Source: Actinomyces oris (GTDB lineage Bacteria > Actinomycetota > Actinomycetes > Actinomycetales > Actinomycetaceae). Taken from it: DNA of 64,000 nucleotides. Below the pieces are notes generated by a model. The model did not search any database and had not been told where the DNA came from. It saw only the letters and a list, made by a program, of their open reading frames with translations. Both the position numbers and the translations under genes were made by a program. Shown here piece by piece: positions 1 through 12,220 of the stretch. Each line of letters opens with the position of its first letter. The first letter of the stretch is position 1. The DNA lies in assembly GCF_001937665.1 (NCBI RefSeq), contig NZ_MSKL01000020.1, positions 1-64,000 of the forward strand, in the 5' to 3' direction.

Positions 1-869
1 TGGCCCGGTTGGTTGTTGTACGGCTGCTGGTAGGGCTGGGTGGCGGGTTCTGTGTAGGCCGGCTGGTAGGGCTGGTGCATCGGTTGACCCGGTTGACCGA
101 AAAGGGCCTGGTTGGGGTCGTAGCCCTGAGCGGGAGCTGCGTAAGGAACGAACTGGCCCTGGTTCTTCTTCCTCTGATTCATGACAACCGCGGCCACGAT
201 ACCGCCCACGATGACCACGGCGAGCACGCCGACAAGTACCCAGACCCACATGGGAATGGAGCCGCTCTCCCCTTCGGAGTCCTGCGTGCTGCCGGCCGAT
301 GCGCTGGAGGCCTTCCCCTTGACCTCATGGGGATCCATGTTGTCGAAAGTGACCTTGTTGCCGTTAACCTCACCGCCGTCGGCCTCGGTGACCTTGCCAG
401 GGAAAGTGACGGACTGGGAAAGCTTCACCTGATCGGACTGTGGTGAGGAGGATGGCTCGGTCGAGTCGCCGACCTTGACGATGTACTCATCACCCGTGTG
501 CGTGATCTGGCCATTGCTGTTCTTGATATTGTCGCTGCCCTCGATGGTGCAGGTTCGGGAGTCTCCGTTGTTCCTGAATGTGGCTGTCGCTTTGCTGCCG
601 AGCTTGTTGCCGTTGAATGAGTCCCCGTCGCAGTCGCTCTCGGTCAGGAATCCGACGCTGGTGTTGTCGGTCACGACCACCTTCACCGTGTAGGTGTCGT
701 CCTCTTCGACGATGATCTTGGCAGCGACCTCAAACAGGGCTGACGAGTCCGTGCCTGTCGGAAGGCCGTACGCAGGCGCGCCGCCCAGGGCGGCGGATAC
801 GGTCAGGACGAAGAAGGCCACTAGCGCAGAGCGCAGTGCGGAGAAACGGCGGACGGCGACATCAGGCAT
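1..869 (-). CDS. LppM-like secreted membrane-anchored protein, copy 1 (3' end outside window)
   Basis: At least 289 codons are visible; the C-terminus runs off the left edge. The start is the ATG at 869-867. A signal peptide comes first (about residues 1-33, Arg-rich then hydrophobic, ending in AYG). An extracellular beta-rich domain follows with the family block VTFPGKVTEADGG-EVNGNKVTFD. Then come a short Ser-rich linker, a transmembrane helix (IPMWVWVLVGVLAVVIVGG), a basic stop and a Pro/Gln/Tyr-rich cytoplasmic tail containing GYDPNQAL. There is no lipobox Cys, unlike copies 4 and 5. The fold resembles the LppM/DUF3153 family of actinobacterial (lipo)proteins by order of segments and motif; that assignment is from memory of the family. 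Function unknown. It is divergent from purA. Confidence 0.75.
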   Translation of the reverse strand, partial: MPDVAVRRFSALRSALVAFFVLTVSAALGGAPAYGLPTGTDSSALFEVAAKIIVEEDDTYTVKVVVTDNTSVGFLTESDCDGDSFNGNKLGSKATATFRNNGDSRTCTIEGSDNIKNSNGQITHTGDEYIVKVGDSTEPSSSPQSDQVKLSQSVTFPGKVTEADGGEVNGNKVTFDNMDPHEVKGKASSASAGSTQDSEGESGSIPMWVWVLVGVLAVVIVGGIVAAVVMNQRKKNQGQFVPYAAPAQGYDPNQALFGQPGQPMHQPYQPAYTEPATQPYQQPYNNQPG

Positions 870-982
870 GTACCCCACCGTATCGTCTCTTCGTCCGGTT
901 GGTAGGGGAACGATGGCGGGGACCTCTCCACCCGGCTCCGGTACGCTAGAGGACGGCGTGTCCACCGGCACGCCGTCACTGA

Positions 983-2284
<1,302 letters not shown>

Positions 2285-2300
2285 TGGCTTCGAGGTGACC

Positions 2301-2328
2301 GCACGGCCGGCCGCGTGACCGGCCGTGC
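2301..2328 (+). terminator. Probable terminator hairpin after purA
   Basis: GCACGGCCGG and CCGGCCGTGC form a perfect 10-bp stem around an 8-nt loop, 16 bp after the purA stop. No clear U-tract follows, so this is a GC-rich actinobacterial-type hairpin. Confidence 0.55.
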
Positions 2329-2427
2329 GCAGCCCGTGGCCGGTGAGGCCGTGTCCTGCATCCCGGATCTCTGCGACAGGCCCGAGGGGCCTTGTCATCG
2401 GCGTGGCCTGAGTATGTGTCGCTGAGC

Positions 2428-3357
2428 TCAGTAGCTGCTGTAACCATTCTGGTTCGGCGGCGGGTACAGCCCGCCGGTTCCCGACGGTACGGGATTGGGG
2501 CTCTGCTGGTACGGCTGGGGAGTGGGCGAATAACTGGGCTGCGCCTGGAAGGGCTGCGCTGGAGCCGGGCCTCCCTGCGTCGGCGCGGGATACGTGAGTG
2601 GTTGGGAGACGGAGCCGAGCGCACCTGCTTGGAGAGGCTGCTGCTCCAGCGCAGCCAGGTACTTCTGCTCTCGTTTCTTCTTGTTCTCGTTGCCGACGAA
2701 AGCGATGACTCCACCGACGACCGCGATGAACGCGAGCATCACGATGATGATCGTCAGTCCAGCTTTTGAGCTGGATGTGGATGTTGCCTGAGAGGAGGCC
2801 TTGGCGTTGTCCTGACCTCGGGTCTTGTGATCGTAGAAGTTGTCGAATGAGACCTTGTTCTGTCCGTCTCCCTCGACCTTTCCTCCATCGGCATCCGTCA
2901 CCTTTCCTGGGAAGATGACTGTGAGGGCCACCGTCTTCTCCTTGTCCGCCTCGGATACGGAGTCCAGGTGGGTGTCGACGACGTACTCATTCCCGTTATG
3001 ACTCACGTAGTCGTTTTTGGATATAGGTGTGTTGAACATGGCCCTACAGGTCGGTGTTCCGTTCTCGTTGGAGAAGGTCATCTCGGGTTTGGAAGAAGCT
3101 TGTGAGAAGTTCTCCTCGACGCAGGACTTTTTCAGGATCTCCTCCCCGGAGGCCGGTGCAGTGGTCACGAAGGTGGTCCTCACCTCGTCATCGGACTTGA
3201 TGACGATCTCAACGCCGGCCGTGCTCTTGCCCGAGTCCTCTGCAGGGGTTGCGGCACTCGCAGGGACTGTCACCACCGCCAGGAGGAGCGAGGCGGTGAG
3301 ACAGAGCATGCCGACGAGACTCGTGGCTGGAGTGTGCCTCAGGAGGGGGTAGCGCAT
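2428..3357 (-). CDS. LppM-like secreted membrane-anchored protein, copy 2
   Basis: 309 residues. It has an N-terminal signal peptide (hydrophobic about residues 13-35, cleavage near SAATPAED), an extracellular domain with two Cys (SCVEEN and TPTCRAM, probably a disulfide), and the family block VIFPGKVTDADGGKVEG. A transmembrane helix lies at about 199-222 (LTIIIVMLAFIAVVGGVIAFV), followed by KKKREQK and a roughly 80-residue Pro/Gln/Tyr-rich cytoplasmic tail ending NQNGYSSY. There is no lipobox. It is a paralog of its neighbours (1-869, 3710-4567, 4644-5678, 5716-6561). Start: ATG at 3357, with AAGG a few bases upstream. Role unknown; LppM homologs in mycobacteria are envelope proteins. Confidence 0.75.
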   Translation of the reverse strand: MRYPLLRHTPATSLVGMLCLTASLLLAVVTVPASAATPAEDSGKSTAGVEIVIKSDDEVRTTFVTTAPASGEEILKKSCVEENFSQASSKPEMTFSNENGTPTCRAMFNTPISKNDYVSHNGNEYVVDTHLDSVSEADKEKTVALTVIFPGKVTDADGGKVEGDGQNKVSFDNFYDHKTRGQDNAKASSQATSTSSSKAGLTIIIVMLAFIAVVGGVIAFVGNENKKKREQKYLAALEQQPLQAGALGSVSQPLTYPAPTQGGPAPAQPFQAQPSYSPTPQPYQQSPNPVPSGTGGLYPPPNQNGYSSY

Positions 3358-3649
3358 GGATGGCCTTCACGTTGCGAGGATGGGGCGAGGGGGCGCGGCG
3401 TAGGGGCCGCTGCCGCTGGGTGTGAAGTTCCTGGTTGTCGTAGGGCTTCAGCGTCAGATGGAGAAGTGGGACCTGACTGGTGGCCGGGAGGGGGTGGTAC
3501 GGCCCCGGAGGCATCATGCAGCGCGGTCCAAGGTGTTCGTATCCACCAGTGCGTCAGAGATGCGGTGCCGGGGGCAGTCACCGTCATAGTCCTCACCCTC
3601 GATGGTCGGCGCTGATGGGGCCCCGCATGGGGGAAGACGATGCGAAGAA

Positions 3650-3694
3650 CGGTGTTGTGGCCCCGGATCATCAGATCATGGGGCCACAACACCG
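3650..3694 (-). terminator. Strong terminator after LppM-like copy 3
   Basis: A perfect 15-bp stem (CGGTGTTGTGGCCCC with its complement) has a 15-nt loop that itself carries GATCAT twice. It lies 16 bp past the stop of the minus-strand gene at 3710 and is followed by TTCTT on the minus strand. The rest of 3358-3709 is intergenic and should hold the promoter of copy 2; I saw no other feature in it. Confidence 0.7.
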
Positions 3695-3709
3695 GGAGGA
3701 GGGAATGAA

Positions 3710-4567
3710 TCAGTAGGTGCCTTGGCCGGGCTGACCGTTGCCGTACGGAGGCTGGCCGGGCTGGGCCTGCGGGGCGCCGTAGCCGGTCTGCTGGCCGGGC
3801 TGGGCCGGGAACGCCTGGTTCGGGTCATATCCCTGGCCGGGCTGGGCCGGGAGCGCCTGGTTCGGGTCGTATCCCTGGCCGGGAGCCCCGTAGGGTGCCT
3901 GGGCCTTGTTCTTCTTGCCGCGGAGGATGAAGAAGGCGGCCAGTCCGCCGACCAGCGCGAGGGCACCGACCCCGACGAGGATCCAGACCCACATGGGGAT
4001 GGCGCCGTCCTTGCCCTTCACCGTGTGAGCTGAGCCGTCGGTGAAGGTGACCTTGTTGCCTTTGACCTCACCGCCGTCGGCCTCGGTGACCTTGCCGGGG
4101 AAGGTCACCGACTGAGAGAAGGAGATGTTCTCGTTGTCACTGGAGCCAATGCCGAAGTCGGGGGTCTCGACGATGTACTCGCCGTTCTTGTGGGTCACCT
4201 CTCCCTTGCTTTCGGAGACCTTCGCGGATCCCTCCGCGGTGCAGGTGGCGGTGTCTCCCTCTTCCTTGAAGTTGACCTTCAGATCCTTAACGCTCTTGGC
4301 GCCCGGGGTCTTGAAGGCCTCTTCAGTGCACGAGTCCTCCAGCGGAATCTCTGAGCTGGTGGTCATCTCGACCTTGAGGCTGTACGTGTCATCGGAGCGG
4401 ACCACGATGTCCATGGAGCCTTTGAAGCTGACGGAGCTCTCGTCGGCAGCAGGAGCAGCGTGCCCCGGGGCACCGACCAGTGCGAGGGGCGTGGACAGGG
4501 CCAGGGCGGCAAGAGCCGTCAACACGGAGAAGGGTCTAGGGATGCGGCGAGTGATGGCAGATGTCAT
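3710..4567 (-). CDS. LppM-like secreted membrane-anchored protein, copy 3
   Basis: 285 residues from the ATG at 4567 (MTSAITRRIPRPFSV); upstream in-frame sequence lacks a signal peptide and looks non-coding. The signal peptide ends near GHAAPAADE. The extracellular domain has Cys in DSCTEEAF and TATCTAEG and the block VTFPGKVTEADGGEVKGNKVTF. The transmembrane helix is IPMWVWILVGVGALALVGG, nearly identical to copy 1. The basic RGKKNK precedes a tail with two tandem GYDPNQA(L/F)PAQPGQ repeats. It is the last gene of a probable operon 5716-4644-3710 (gaps of 37 and 76 bp) closed by the hairpin at 3650-3694. Function unknown. Confidence 0.75.
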   Translation of the reverse strand: MTSAITRRIPRPFSVLTALAALALSTPLALVGAPGHAAPAADESSVSFKGSMDIVVRSDDTYSLKVEMTTSSEIPLEDSCTEEAFKTPGAKSVKDLKVNFKEEGDTATCTAEGSAKVSESKGEVTHKNGEYIVETPDFGIGSSDNENISFSQSVTFPGKVTEADGGEVKGNKVTFTDGSAHTVKGKDGAIPMWVWILVGVGALALVGGLAAFFILRGKKNKAQAPYGAPGQGYDPNQALPAQPGQGYDPNQAFPAQPGQQTGYGAPQAQPGQPPYGNGQPGQGTY

Positions 4568-4643
4568 GCCCACACAGTAGCGGTTCAGATGCCAGGTTGT
4601 AACCGGATCCTCATGGGGACCGTTCCCCGACCCGGGTGGAACG

Positions 4644-5678
4644 TCACCGGGGCTGCTGAGGCGGGGGCCGGAAGTCCGCGGGACTGTGCCCTTCCTGATA
4701 GGGCATCTGCGTGTACCCCGGTCCGGGCGAGTGATGTCCGCCCTCTTCCTGGGCCCCGTAGGTGCTGAAGACGCCCGCGCCTCCGGGTACCTGGGGCGGC
4801 GGGAAGGCGCCGGCACCCAGACCCGGATCAGCATAGGGGGCATAGCCGTCGCGAAGGTTGGTGACGGGATAGGGATGGGTTGACCCCTGCATCGGCTGCA
4901 GTGGGCCGGGGGGAGACTGATACGGCCCACCGATATAGACCTCCGGAGGCATGGCGTCGGTGGCCACGGCCCCCTGAAGGGCCTCGTTGTATGAGGGCGT
5001 CGGAGTCAGTCGCTGGGCTCGGCGGGCCCTCAGGAGGTACACCACGACACCGACAACGATGAGGAGAACGACGGTGCTGGCCGCCGCAATCATCCACCAT
5101 TGCAGGTGGAACTTCCCGTCCCCGCCCTCGGCGTGGAGAGCCTCAGGGTTCTCCAACACGTTGTCCCAGGTGACCTTGTTACCGTCATTCCTTCCGTTGG
5201 ACTTGGTCACCTCTTCGGGAAAGGTCACGGTAATCGAGACCTTCGTCCCCCCTGTGACGCTCCGGGAAGAGGGGAGGGAACTGTCGTCACCGAGCTTGCT
5301 CAATGCGTCGGGGGACAGGTCGAAGACGTACTGCCCTCCTTTGTGCTTGATCGTCCAGACGTCGGTCTGCAGCTTGTTGAGCGCAACCGACTTGGCCGTG
5401 ACCTGACACGCCGGATGCCCGTTGTGGGACGTGTAGGTGTAGACCGCCTTGACGCCCTTGGGCAGAGGAGTGGACTTCTCGAGATTCTTCTCGGTACAGC
5501 TCTCCCTGCTGATGAGCGACAGCTCCGACGAGTCCCACATGGTGTAGGTCAGGTCGGCTGTCTCGTTGTCTCGGATGACGAAGTCGTAGCGAGCCCCGCA
5601 GCCGGCCAGGAGCAGTGCGAGGCCGGACAGTATCGCCACGACCACGGGTCGCCTGACAGTGCGGGAGGAATGAGTCAT
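4644..5678 (-). CDS. LppM-like lipoprotein, copy 4
   Basis: 344 residues. Unlike copies 1-3 the signal peptide ends in a clear lipobox, LALLLAGCGARYDF, so the mature protein should start with a lipidated Cys at about residue 27. The ectodomain contains SCTEKNL and PACQVTAK (likely disulfide) and a divergent family block, VTFPEEVTKSNGRNDGNKVTWDN. It also has a transmembrane helix (about 193-216, WMIAAASTVVLLIVVGVVVYLL), RARRAQR, and a long Pro/Gly/Tyr-rich cytoplasmic tail. A lipid anchor plus a transmembrane helix is the LppM-type arrangement. Middle gene of the 5716-4644-3710 run. Confidence 0.78.
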   Translation of the reverse strand: MTHSSRTVRRPVVVAILSGLALLLAGCGARYDFVIRDNETADLTYTMWDSSELSLISRESCTEKNLEKSTPLPKGVKAVYTYTSHNGHPACQVTAKSVALNKLQTDVWTIKHKGGQYVFDLSPDALSKLGDDSSLPSSRSVTGGTKVSITVTFPEEVTKSNGRNDGNKVTWDNVLENPEALHAEGGDGKFHLQWWMIAAASTVVLLIVVGVVVYLLRARRAQRLTPTPSYNEALQGAVATDAMPPEVYIGGPYQSPPGPLQPMQGSTHPYPVTNLRDGYAPYADPGLGAGAFPPPQVPGGAGVFSTYGAQEEGGHHSPGPGYTQMPYQEGHSPADFRPPPQQPR

Positions 5679-5715
5679 GCGTCGAGTCTAGAACGGTGCT
5701 GTGACGGCTCGGTGG

Positions 5716-6561
5716 CTACTCGGCGTCGCCCTTGCGCTGCTTCCGTGGTGCGTGACGGGTGCCGTGTCGCCGCAGGACGGCCACAGTCAGACCGCCGCCG
5801 AGCAGGATCAGCCCCGCGATCAGCCAAACACGGGAGCGGCTCCACCACGACACGCCTCGGGAGTCCTGGGCGTAGCCCGAGGCGCTCACGCCTTTGGCCA
5901 CCGTGTCCGGATCGTCCCAGGTGACTGTGGTGCCCGAGACCTTGCCCCCACCGGACTGTGTCACTGCGCCAGGAAAAGTGACTGAGACCTTGGTGTCGAC
6001 GACGCCCCTGAAGGAGGTGCTGCTCGGCTGGGGCCCGCCCGGGCCGCCCGACGGCGCGGCTGAGGCCTCCGGTGCGCCTCCTGCTGCGCCTCCGGTCCCG
6101 TTGGTGTCCTGAGAAGGATCGGACGGGAAGGGCTGGATCGTCACCTTGTAGATGTCGCCGTCGCGCACGACGATCGTGTTCGGCTCGGCCTGCGATGCCT
6201 GGGGGACCTTGACCCCGCTGATGGTGACCTGGCAGCCGAGTCCGTCGTCGCCGGTGAGCGGGGTTGCCTTGACCGTGGTGCCCTCAGGCACGCCCAGAGC
6301 GGTGGGGTCGGAGTAGGCCGAGCAGTCGGGGGCCTTGCCCTGGGGGAAGACGGTTCCGGTCGTATCGCGCATCTCCAGGGCGACGTCGTAGCTGCCCCGC
6401 GAGTTGATGGTCATGTCCATGTGGGCGGTGCAGGCGGACAGCGCCAGACAGGAGGCGGTCGCCACCACGGCCGGTCGGACAGCCCGGTGTGCCGGCGGAC
6501 GGGGCCGAGTGCGCGGCGAGGAGTGCGTGGAACTGGACGCGGAGGACGGCGCGACGGACAT
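5716..6561 (-). CDS. LppM-like lipoprotein, copy 5
   Basis: 281 residues. There is an unusually long Ser/Arg/Pro-rich N-region (about 30 residues) before the hydrophobic stretch, and then a lipobox [12 protein letters not shown]. The ectodomain has Cys in PDCSAY and LGCQVTI and the divergent block [24 protein letters not shown], with a Gly/Pro/Ser-rich insert (about 155-180) before that block. The transmembrane helix at about 246-264 ([19 protein letters not shown]) is followed by a short basic tail, without the long Pro-rich tail of the other copies. A shorter start within the N-region is possible. It is the first gene of the run and divergent from pckG. Confidence 0.72.
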   Translation of the reverse strand: MSVAPSSASSSTHSSPRTRPRPPAHRAVRPAVVATASCLALSACTAHMDMTINSRGSYDVALEMRDTTGTVFPQGKAPDCSAYSDPTALGVPEGTTVKATPLTGDDGLGCQVTISGVKVPQASQAEPNTIVVRDGDIYKVTIQPFPSDPSQDTNGTGGAAGGAPEASAAPSGGPGGPQPSSTSFRGVVDTKVSVTFPGAVTQSGGGKVSGTTVTWDDPDTVAKGVSASGYAQDSRGVSWWSRSRVWLIAGLILLGGGLTVAVLRRHGTRHAPRKQRKGDAE

Positions 6562-6647
6562 GCGGGCACGCTACACGCTCGCACTGGACCTTCACTGAGG
6601 GCAGAACAACGCTGTTTCAAAGGCGGCAAAAGCCGCCATCCTCCCAA

Positions 6648-6663
6648 ATGTGGCCGATCACAT
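6648..6663. promoter_or_regulatory. CRP/GlxR-type operator candidate upstream of pckG
   Basis: The palindrome ATGTG-GCCGAT-CACAT matches the TGTG-N6-CACA core used by CRP-family regulators, including GlxR of corynebacteria. It lies about 140 bp upstream of pckG in the divergent region with LppM-like copy 5. A GGCGGC-AAAA-GCCGCC hairpin sits just before it at 6623-6638. Control of pckG by cAMP would fit gluconeogenesis but is inference. Confidence 0.45.
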
Positions 6664-6804
6664 GCCGGTATGGCCGAGGAGAGAGCCCGAGTTGGGACCT
6701 TCGGCGATGTGACCTGGGGCGCCAGGTGGGGGAGTATTGCCCTCGACCGAGCAAACCGGCAACGGCGCGCTCACCGGATCAACATACCCAAGGAAGGGAC
6801 TCGC

Positions 6805-8652
<1,848 letters not shown>

Positions 8653-8688
8653 TCGCGACTAAGAGCCTTCCCTGAGAAGGACTCTGAC

Positions 8689-8722
8689 GGGGGCTCCCAC
8701 CGGTTCGCTGGTGGGAGCCCCC
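8689..8722 (+). terminator. Intrinsic terminator after pckG
   Basis: A perfect 13-bp stem, GGGGGCTCCCACC with its complement, encloses an 8-nt loop. It is followed by GTCTCTCTGTC and lies 36 bp after the stop. Confidence 0.85.
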
Positions 8723-8795
8723 GTCTCTCTGTCGCACCGAGGTGGTGAGTGGTGCCCATCGTGACGGGCAGATTTGTGTGACGTAAGGGAATATA

Positions 8796-10133
8796 GTGGA
8801 AATAATACGGCGGGCAGGTGGGCCATCTATGGTGCTGCATCGAACCGCGGTGCGCCATGCGGAGGTGTTGAGAGTGGAACGTCGAGAAAACTTCTACGTA
8901 AGTAATGTCCGCGGCATTCTAGGCGAAGATGGTGTTGGTCGCTATACCCCAGACGGTTCCTTTGTGCGCCTCAAGAATCCCTTTAGGGGGTGGGCTACTC
9001 TCAAGTGTATTCATGAGGACGACTGCAGATTGATTCTGCGTAGGTCGAAATTCGTGAGACTGGCTGCAGTGGCAGTGACATTCATCTCAATTGCGTGGTT
9101 GATCCTTCTTAATGTGCGCCTGATCGATTCTCTTTCGCCGGGAGATGCTCACTTCCTTCTCTGTCTCACTGTAGGAGCGCTCGCGTGGGCGGTTAACACA
9201 TTGCGGCGCCGAACTGTTTTCAGTGAATCGGGTATTGAGATGCAGGGACTGTTCTTCGCGGAGTTGCGCCCCTGGCCCGTAACTCGATCGAAAATAACCT
9301 TCTCCACTATCGAAATTGGTACGCACTCTCCGTATGGCCCGTTCATCTACCGAAATCGATTGATGTTGGTCAATGGGGCCCTGAACGACCTTATCAGGCT
9401 GCCGGGAAGCGTATCCTGCATGGAAGGCGAATACATGATTGAGCGGATTTGGTCATTCGCCGAGGAGAAAGGTTGGGTGGTCTCCGGTCTCGATAATCTT
9501 CAGGCAGATCCTGAAATGGTCCGGGCTCGCGGAGAGGTAGATAGGGAGGCGATCGCGAATCGAAAGGAGTTGACCTATCGTGCTCCCGCTGTGCGGAAGC
9601 TGAAGGAAATGATGTGCAACTGGAGTGTGATCATGTTCTTCATGGCTGCACTCCCCCTCGCGGGAGCGCAGGACGTACTCAGGGATGACGCTCGCGATAT
9701 TTGGTGTGTAATGCTCGGAGTGGCTCTACTCATTCTTGGCGCCATTCCCGCGGTGATTCTATTGGTGGGAATAGTGTCCTGCTTTCGGAGGACGTTGGTC
9801 TGCCGAGCCGGGATTCAAGTTAAGGGACGGGTTATTCCATGGCCGGAGTCCCGCTCTGACTTGTATGTCGCAGGCGATCGAGTCTTCTTAGCGGGGCGCG
9901 ATGCTTCCCCCGTCCCCCTGCCTGCGACGGGTCTGAGGGCCGGTGGCTTTAAAAAACGGCAGGAGAGGGCGATAGCTCAGTGTGAATCCATATGGCTCTG
10001 GGGGGGGGTGACTCATGGTGTCGCGGAAGAGCATGACCGATATATCCGTCTTCGGGACGAAGATATGCAACGAGACCGAGAAGTGTTTGAGGTGCGTGCA
10101 GGATTGAGGTCATCGGCCACATTCGATGATTGA
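8796..10133 (+). CDS. Membrane protein with two PH-like segments, paralog 1
   Basis: Up to 445 residues from the GTG at 8796; an ATG at 8829 behind GGCAGGTGGG is a good alternative start. I do not recognise a named gene. Two transmembrane hairpins are visible: about 88-108 with 118-135, and about 275-295 with 303-330. Each is followed by a strand-rich segment of the type RRRTVFSESGIEMQGLFFAELRPW and RRTLVCRAGIQVKGRVIPWPESRSD. These resemble bacterial PH-like (bPH) domains of membrane proteins, by pattern only. Clearly homologous to the next gene. GC content is far below its neighbours (about 50% in the line at 9061-9120), suggesting a different history. Confidence 0.6.
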   Translation: MEIIRRAGGPSMVLHRTAVRHAEVLRVERRENFYVSNVRGILGEDGVGRYTPDGSFVRLKNPFRGWATLKCIHEDDCRLILRRSKFVRLAAVAVTFISIAWLILLNVRLIDSLSPGDAHFLLCLTVGALAWAVNTLRRRTVFSESGIEMQGLFFAELRPWPVTRSKITFSTIEIGTHSPYGPFIYRNRLMLVNGALNDLIRLPGSVSCMEGEYMIERIWSFAEEKGWVVSGLDNLQADPEMVRARGEVDREAIANRKELTYRAPAVRKLKEMMCNWSVIMFFMAALPLAGAQDVLRDDARDIWCVMLGVALLILGAIPAVILLVGIVSCFRRTLVCRAGIQVKGRVIPWPESRSDLYVAGDRVFLAGRDASPVPLPATGLRAGGFKKRQERAIAQCESIWLWGGVTHGVAEEHDRYIRLRDEDMQRDREVFEVRAGLRSSATFDD

Positions 10134-10159
10134 TTGCATTTCCTGGGGAAGGGTGACGT

Positions 10160-11422
10160 GTGATGATGTCTTTTACGAGCCGTTCTGGTGGCTCCGGGAA
10201 CGCCTCTGGAGGTTCCAGGAGCAGGCGTCTAGTTAGGAGCAATTCACTGCGAGGATGGACGACTGAGACCTCGGATGGACGCCTGATCCTGAGGCGGTCG
10301 GTGCCCGTTCGGTACGCCGCGATGGCGGCGGCTGTTGTGGGAGTCTCCTGGATGGCGTTAACGGGGGCGCAGGTGCTGGGATCGCTGGTGAACGGCTTCG
10401 ATCGCTCCGATGACATGATTATTCTTGTGATGCTCGGTATTCCGACGTTCTGGGGGGTGAATGTTACGCGACGTAGAACTGTTCTGAGTGAGTCCGGTGT
10501 TGAGATGCGGCGTCTTCTGTTCACTGAGCGACGTCCTTGGACGTCAGTGCTCTCAAGGTTCACACTTTCGACGCTTGATATGACTGCGCCTGGATACGAA
10601 GGAGGAATTGATCGAACTCGGATCGTACTCGTGAATGGTGATCGTGATGATCTCATCAGGCTTCCAGGTTGTGTTCTTGGCATGACGCTGGATGATTCCA
10701 GCAACAGGGGCTCTGCTGCTCTCCAGGCCATGTTGAATTATGTCCGCCGACACGGTTGGATCGTCTCTGACGCTGAGTCGGTTCACGAGGATCCTCGGCT
10801 GGTGGAGGCTCGTCAGAACCATGGGGCCGACAAGATGACGCGAAAGAGTCGTCTTATGTTCTGCACCCCGGTCTGGCGCAGAATCAAGGAACACCTGTGC
10901 AACGGCGGGCTCTTTCTCATCGGCATGGGGGTGCTGTTCATGGTGATGGGCGGTCAGCAGCTGTTCTTCGAGACAAAGCCGCTCAGCGGGTCTGATGTCG
11001 CCTTCGCGGTGCTCTTCCTTCTGCTCGGACCGGTCACCGTGGCGTATCCGCTCTACAAGATCTACGAGTGCTTCCAGCGAGTCGTCGTGGACGAACAGGG
11101 GATTCGCGTCGGGAGACGCTCGTGCGTCTGGCCGGAGTCCCGCTCCGGACTGTTCGTCGCCGGGGACCGGATCTTCGTCGTCTACGCCAACGGGAGGCAC
11201 CTGGCCCTGGATGGTGCCGGTGTCACATGGGGGAGCTTTCAACGCAGGCAGGAGCAGCTGGTCGCCAGGTGCGAGGCGATATGGCTCTGGGGGATCGCCC
11301 ATGGTGCGACCCGGGAGACCGGTCGTTATGTTCCCCTTGGGGATGCGGGCATGCAGGAGGAGCGCGAGATCCTCGAACGCGGGATCGGCTTAGTGGCTCC
11401 TCATCGAGGTCATGCCGCTTGA
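10160..11422 (+). CDS. Membrane protein with two PH-like segments, paralog 2
   Basis: 420 residues counted from the GTG at 10160; two ATG codons follow immediately (10163, 10166) and GGGGAAGGG upstream fits any of them. Same plan as paralog 1: transmembrane pairs about 50-75 with 90-110 and about 258-280 with 288-310. Each is followed by a PH-like strand block (RRRTVLSESGVEMRRLLFTERRPW, then FQRVVVDEQGIRVGRRSCVWPESRSGL). Identical short runs such as PESRS and AIWLWG near the end show the duplication. GC rises towards the 3' end. It overlaps the convergent gene at 11410 by 13 bp. Function unknown. Confidence 0.62.
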   Translation: MMMSFTSRSGGSGNASGGSRSRRLVRSNSLRGWTTETSDGRLILRRSVPVRYAAMAAAVVGVSWMALTGAQVLGSLVNGFDRSDDMIILVMLGIPTFWGVNVTRRRTVLSESGVEMRRLLFTERRPWTSVLSRFTLSTLDMTAPGYEGGIDRTRIVLVNGDRDDLIRLPGCVLGMTLDDSSNRGSAALQAMLNYVRRHGWIVSDAESVHEDPRLVEARQNHGADKMTRKSRLMFCTPVWRRIKEHLCNGGLFLIGMGVLFMVMGGQQLFFETKPLSGSDVAFAVLFLLLGPVTVAYPLYKIYECFQRVVVDEQGIRVGRRSCVWPESRSGLFVAGDRIFVVYANGRHLALDGAGVTWGSFQRRQEQLVARCEAIWLWGIAHGATRETGRYVPLGDAGMQEEREILERGIGLVAPHRGHAA

Positions 11423-12015
11423 TTCTGCGCGGCCAGGGCCCGGTGGCGCCGGATGAGAAGGATGGCCGCAATGATCCAGCAGATCGCCCCGGTGGCCAGG
11501 CCGGCGACGACGGGCACCGTGAACTTGCTGAACGTGAGGGTGGGGCCCACGAGGATCGCGTCGGTGTCATCCAGGCCCTCGCACGAGACCCGGTAATCTC
11601 CCGCCTTGTCAGCCGTGAATGTGAGAACCGAGCTGAAATCGCCGTCGTTGTTGGAGATGTTCATCCCGCCGCTGTAAGAGGTGGGGACCTCCTTGCCGTC
11701 AGGTGCAGTGACGGCGCAGCTGTTGACGATGGCGTCCTTCGGCACGTACAGGGCGCGTTCGTCATTGCTGCTCAGGGTGACCTGCTCTCCGTTGGTGACG
11801 ACGTCTCCACTGGTGGCGATGCTGGCGGCGACGATGGCGGAACCGATGCCCCCGATGAACAGTCCCATCAGTGGGCCGAGGATGAACAGGATGATCGCCA
11901 CGACCAGCTTTCCGACGTGAGTCGGGCGGGGGCGCTGCTGTCCGTAAGGAGGTACGGCCTGATACGGGGGCTGGTACGGCGGCTGGAACGGGGGTTGGTT
12001 CTGAGGAGTCGACAT
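11410..12015 (-). CDS. Small membrane protein with Pro/Gln/Tyr-rich N-terminus
   Basis: 201 residues from ATG 12015 (MSTPQNQPPFQPPY); upstream codons lack family-like sequence. Layout: a Pro/Gln/Tyr-rich cytoplasmic head with PPYQ repeats, transmembrane helix 1 at about 36-62 (VGKLVVAIILFILGPLMGLFIGG), an ectodomain of about 90 residues with two Cys (NSCAVTAP and RVSCEGLD), transmembrane helix 2 at about 165-190, and a basic end. Proteins of this plan are common in Actinomyces; I cannot name a function. Convergent with 10160-11422, divergent from the AraC-type gene. No convincing ribosome site was seen. Confidence 0.68.
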   Translation of the reverse strand: MSTPQNQPPFQPPYQPPYQAVPPYGQQRPRPTHVGKLVVAIILFILGPLMGLFIGGIGSAIVAASIATSGDVVTNGEQVTLSSNDERALYVPKDAIVNSCAVTAPDGKEVPTSYSGGMNISNNDGDFSSVLTFTADKAGDYRVSCEGLDDTDAILVGPTLTFSKFTVPVVAGLATGAICWIIAAILLIRRHRALAAQNQAA

Positions 12016-12220
12016 CGGTTCGTTTTCTGGGTGTGCTTCAACTGCCGTTGTAGCGTAGCAAGACAGGTCGTCTGCGAAGCGGCCTGTCACAGGGCATCAG
12101 CTGGCGGTTCCTTCAGCAAAGGAGACTCCACCTTCTTCGCCATGGGCGGGCCGTGCACACGGTCCGCTTCCCAGGAGGCGAGTCGGCGTTTCGGAGGTCA
12201 CCGCTGTGTAACGTGTTGCC

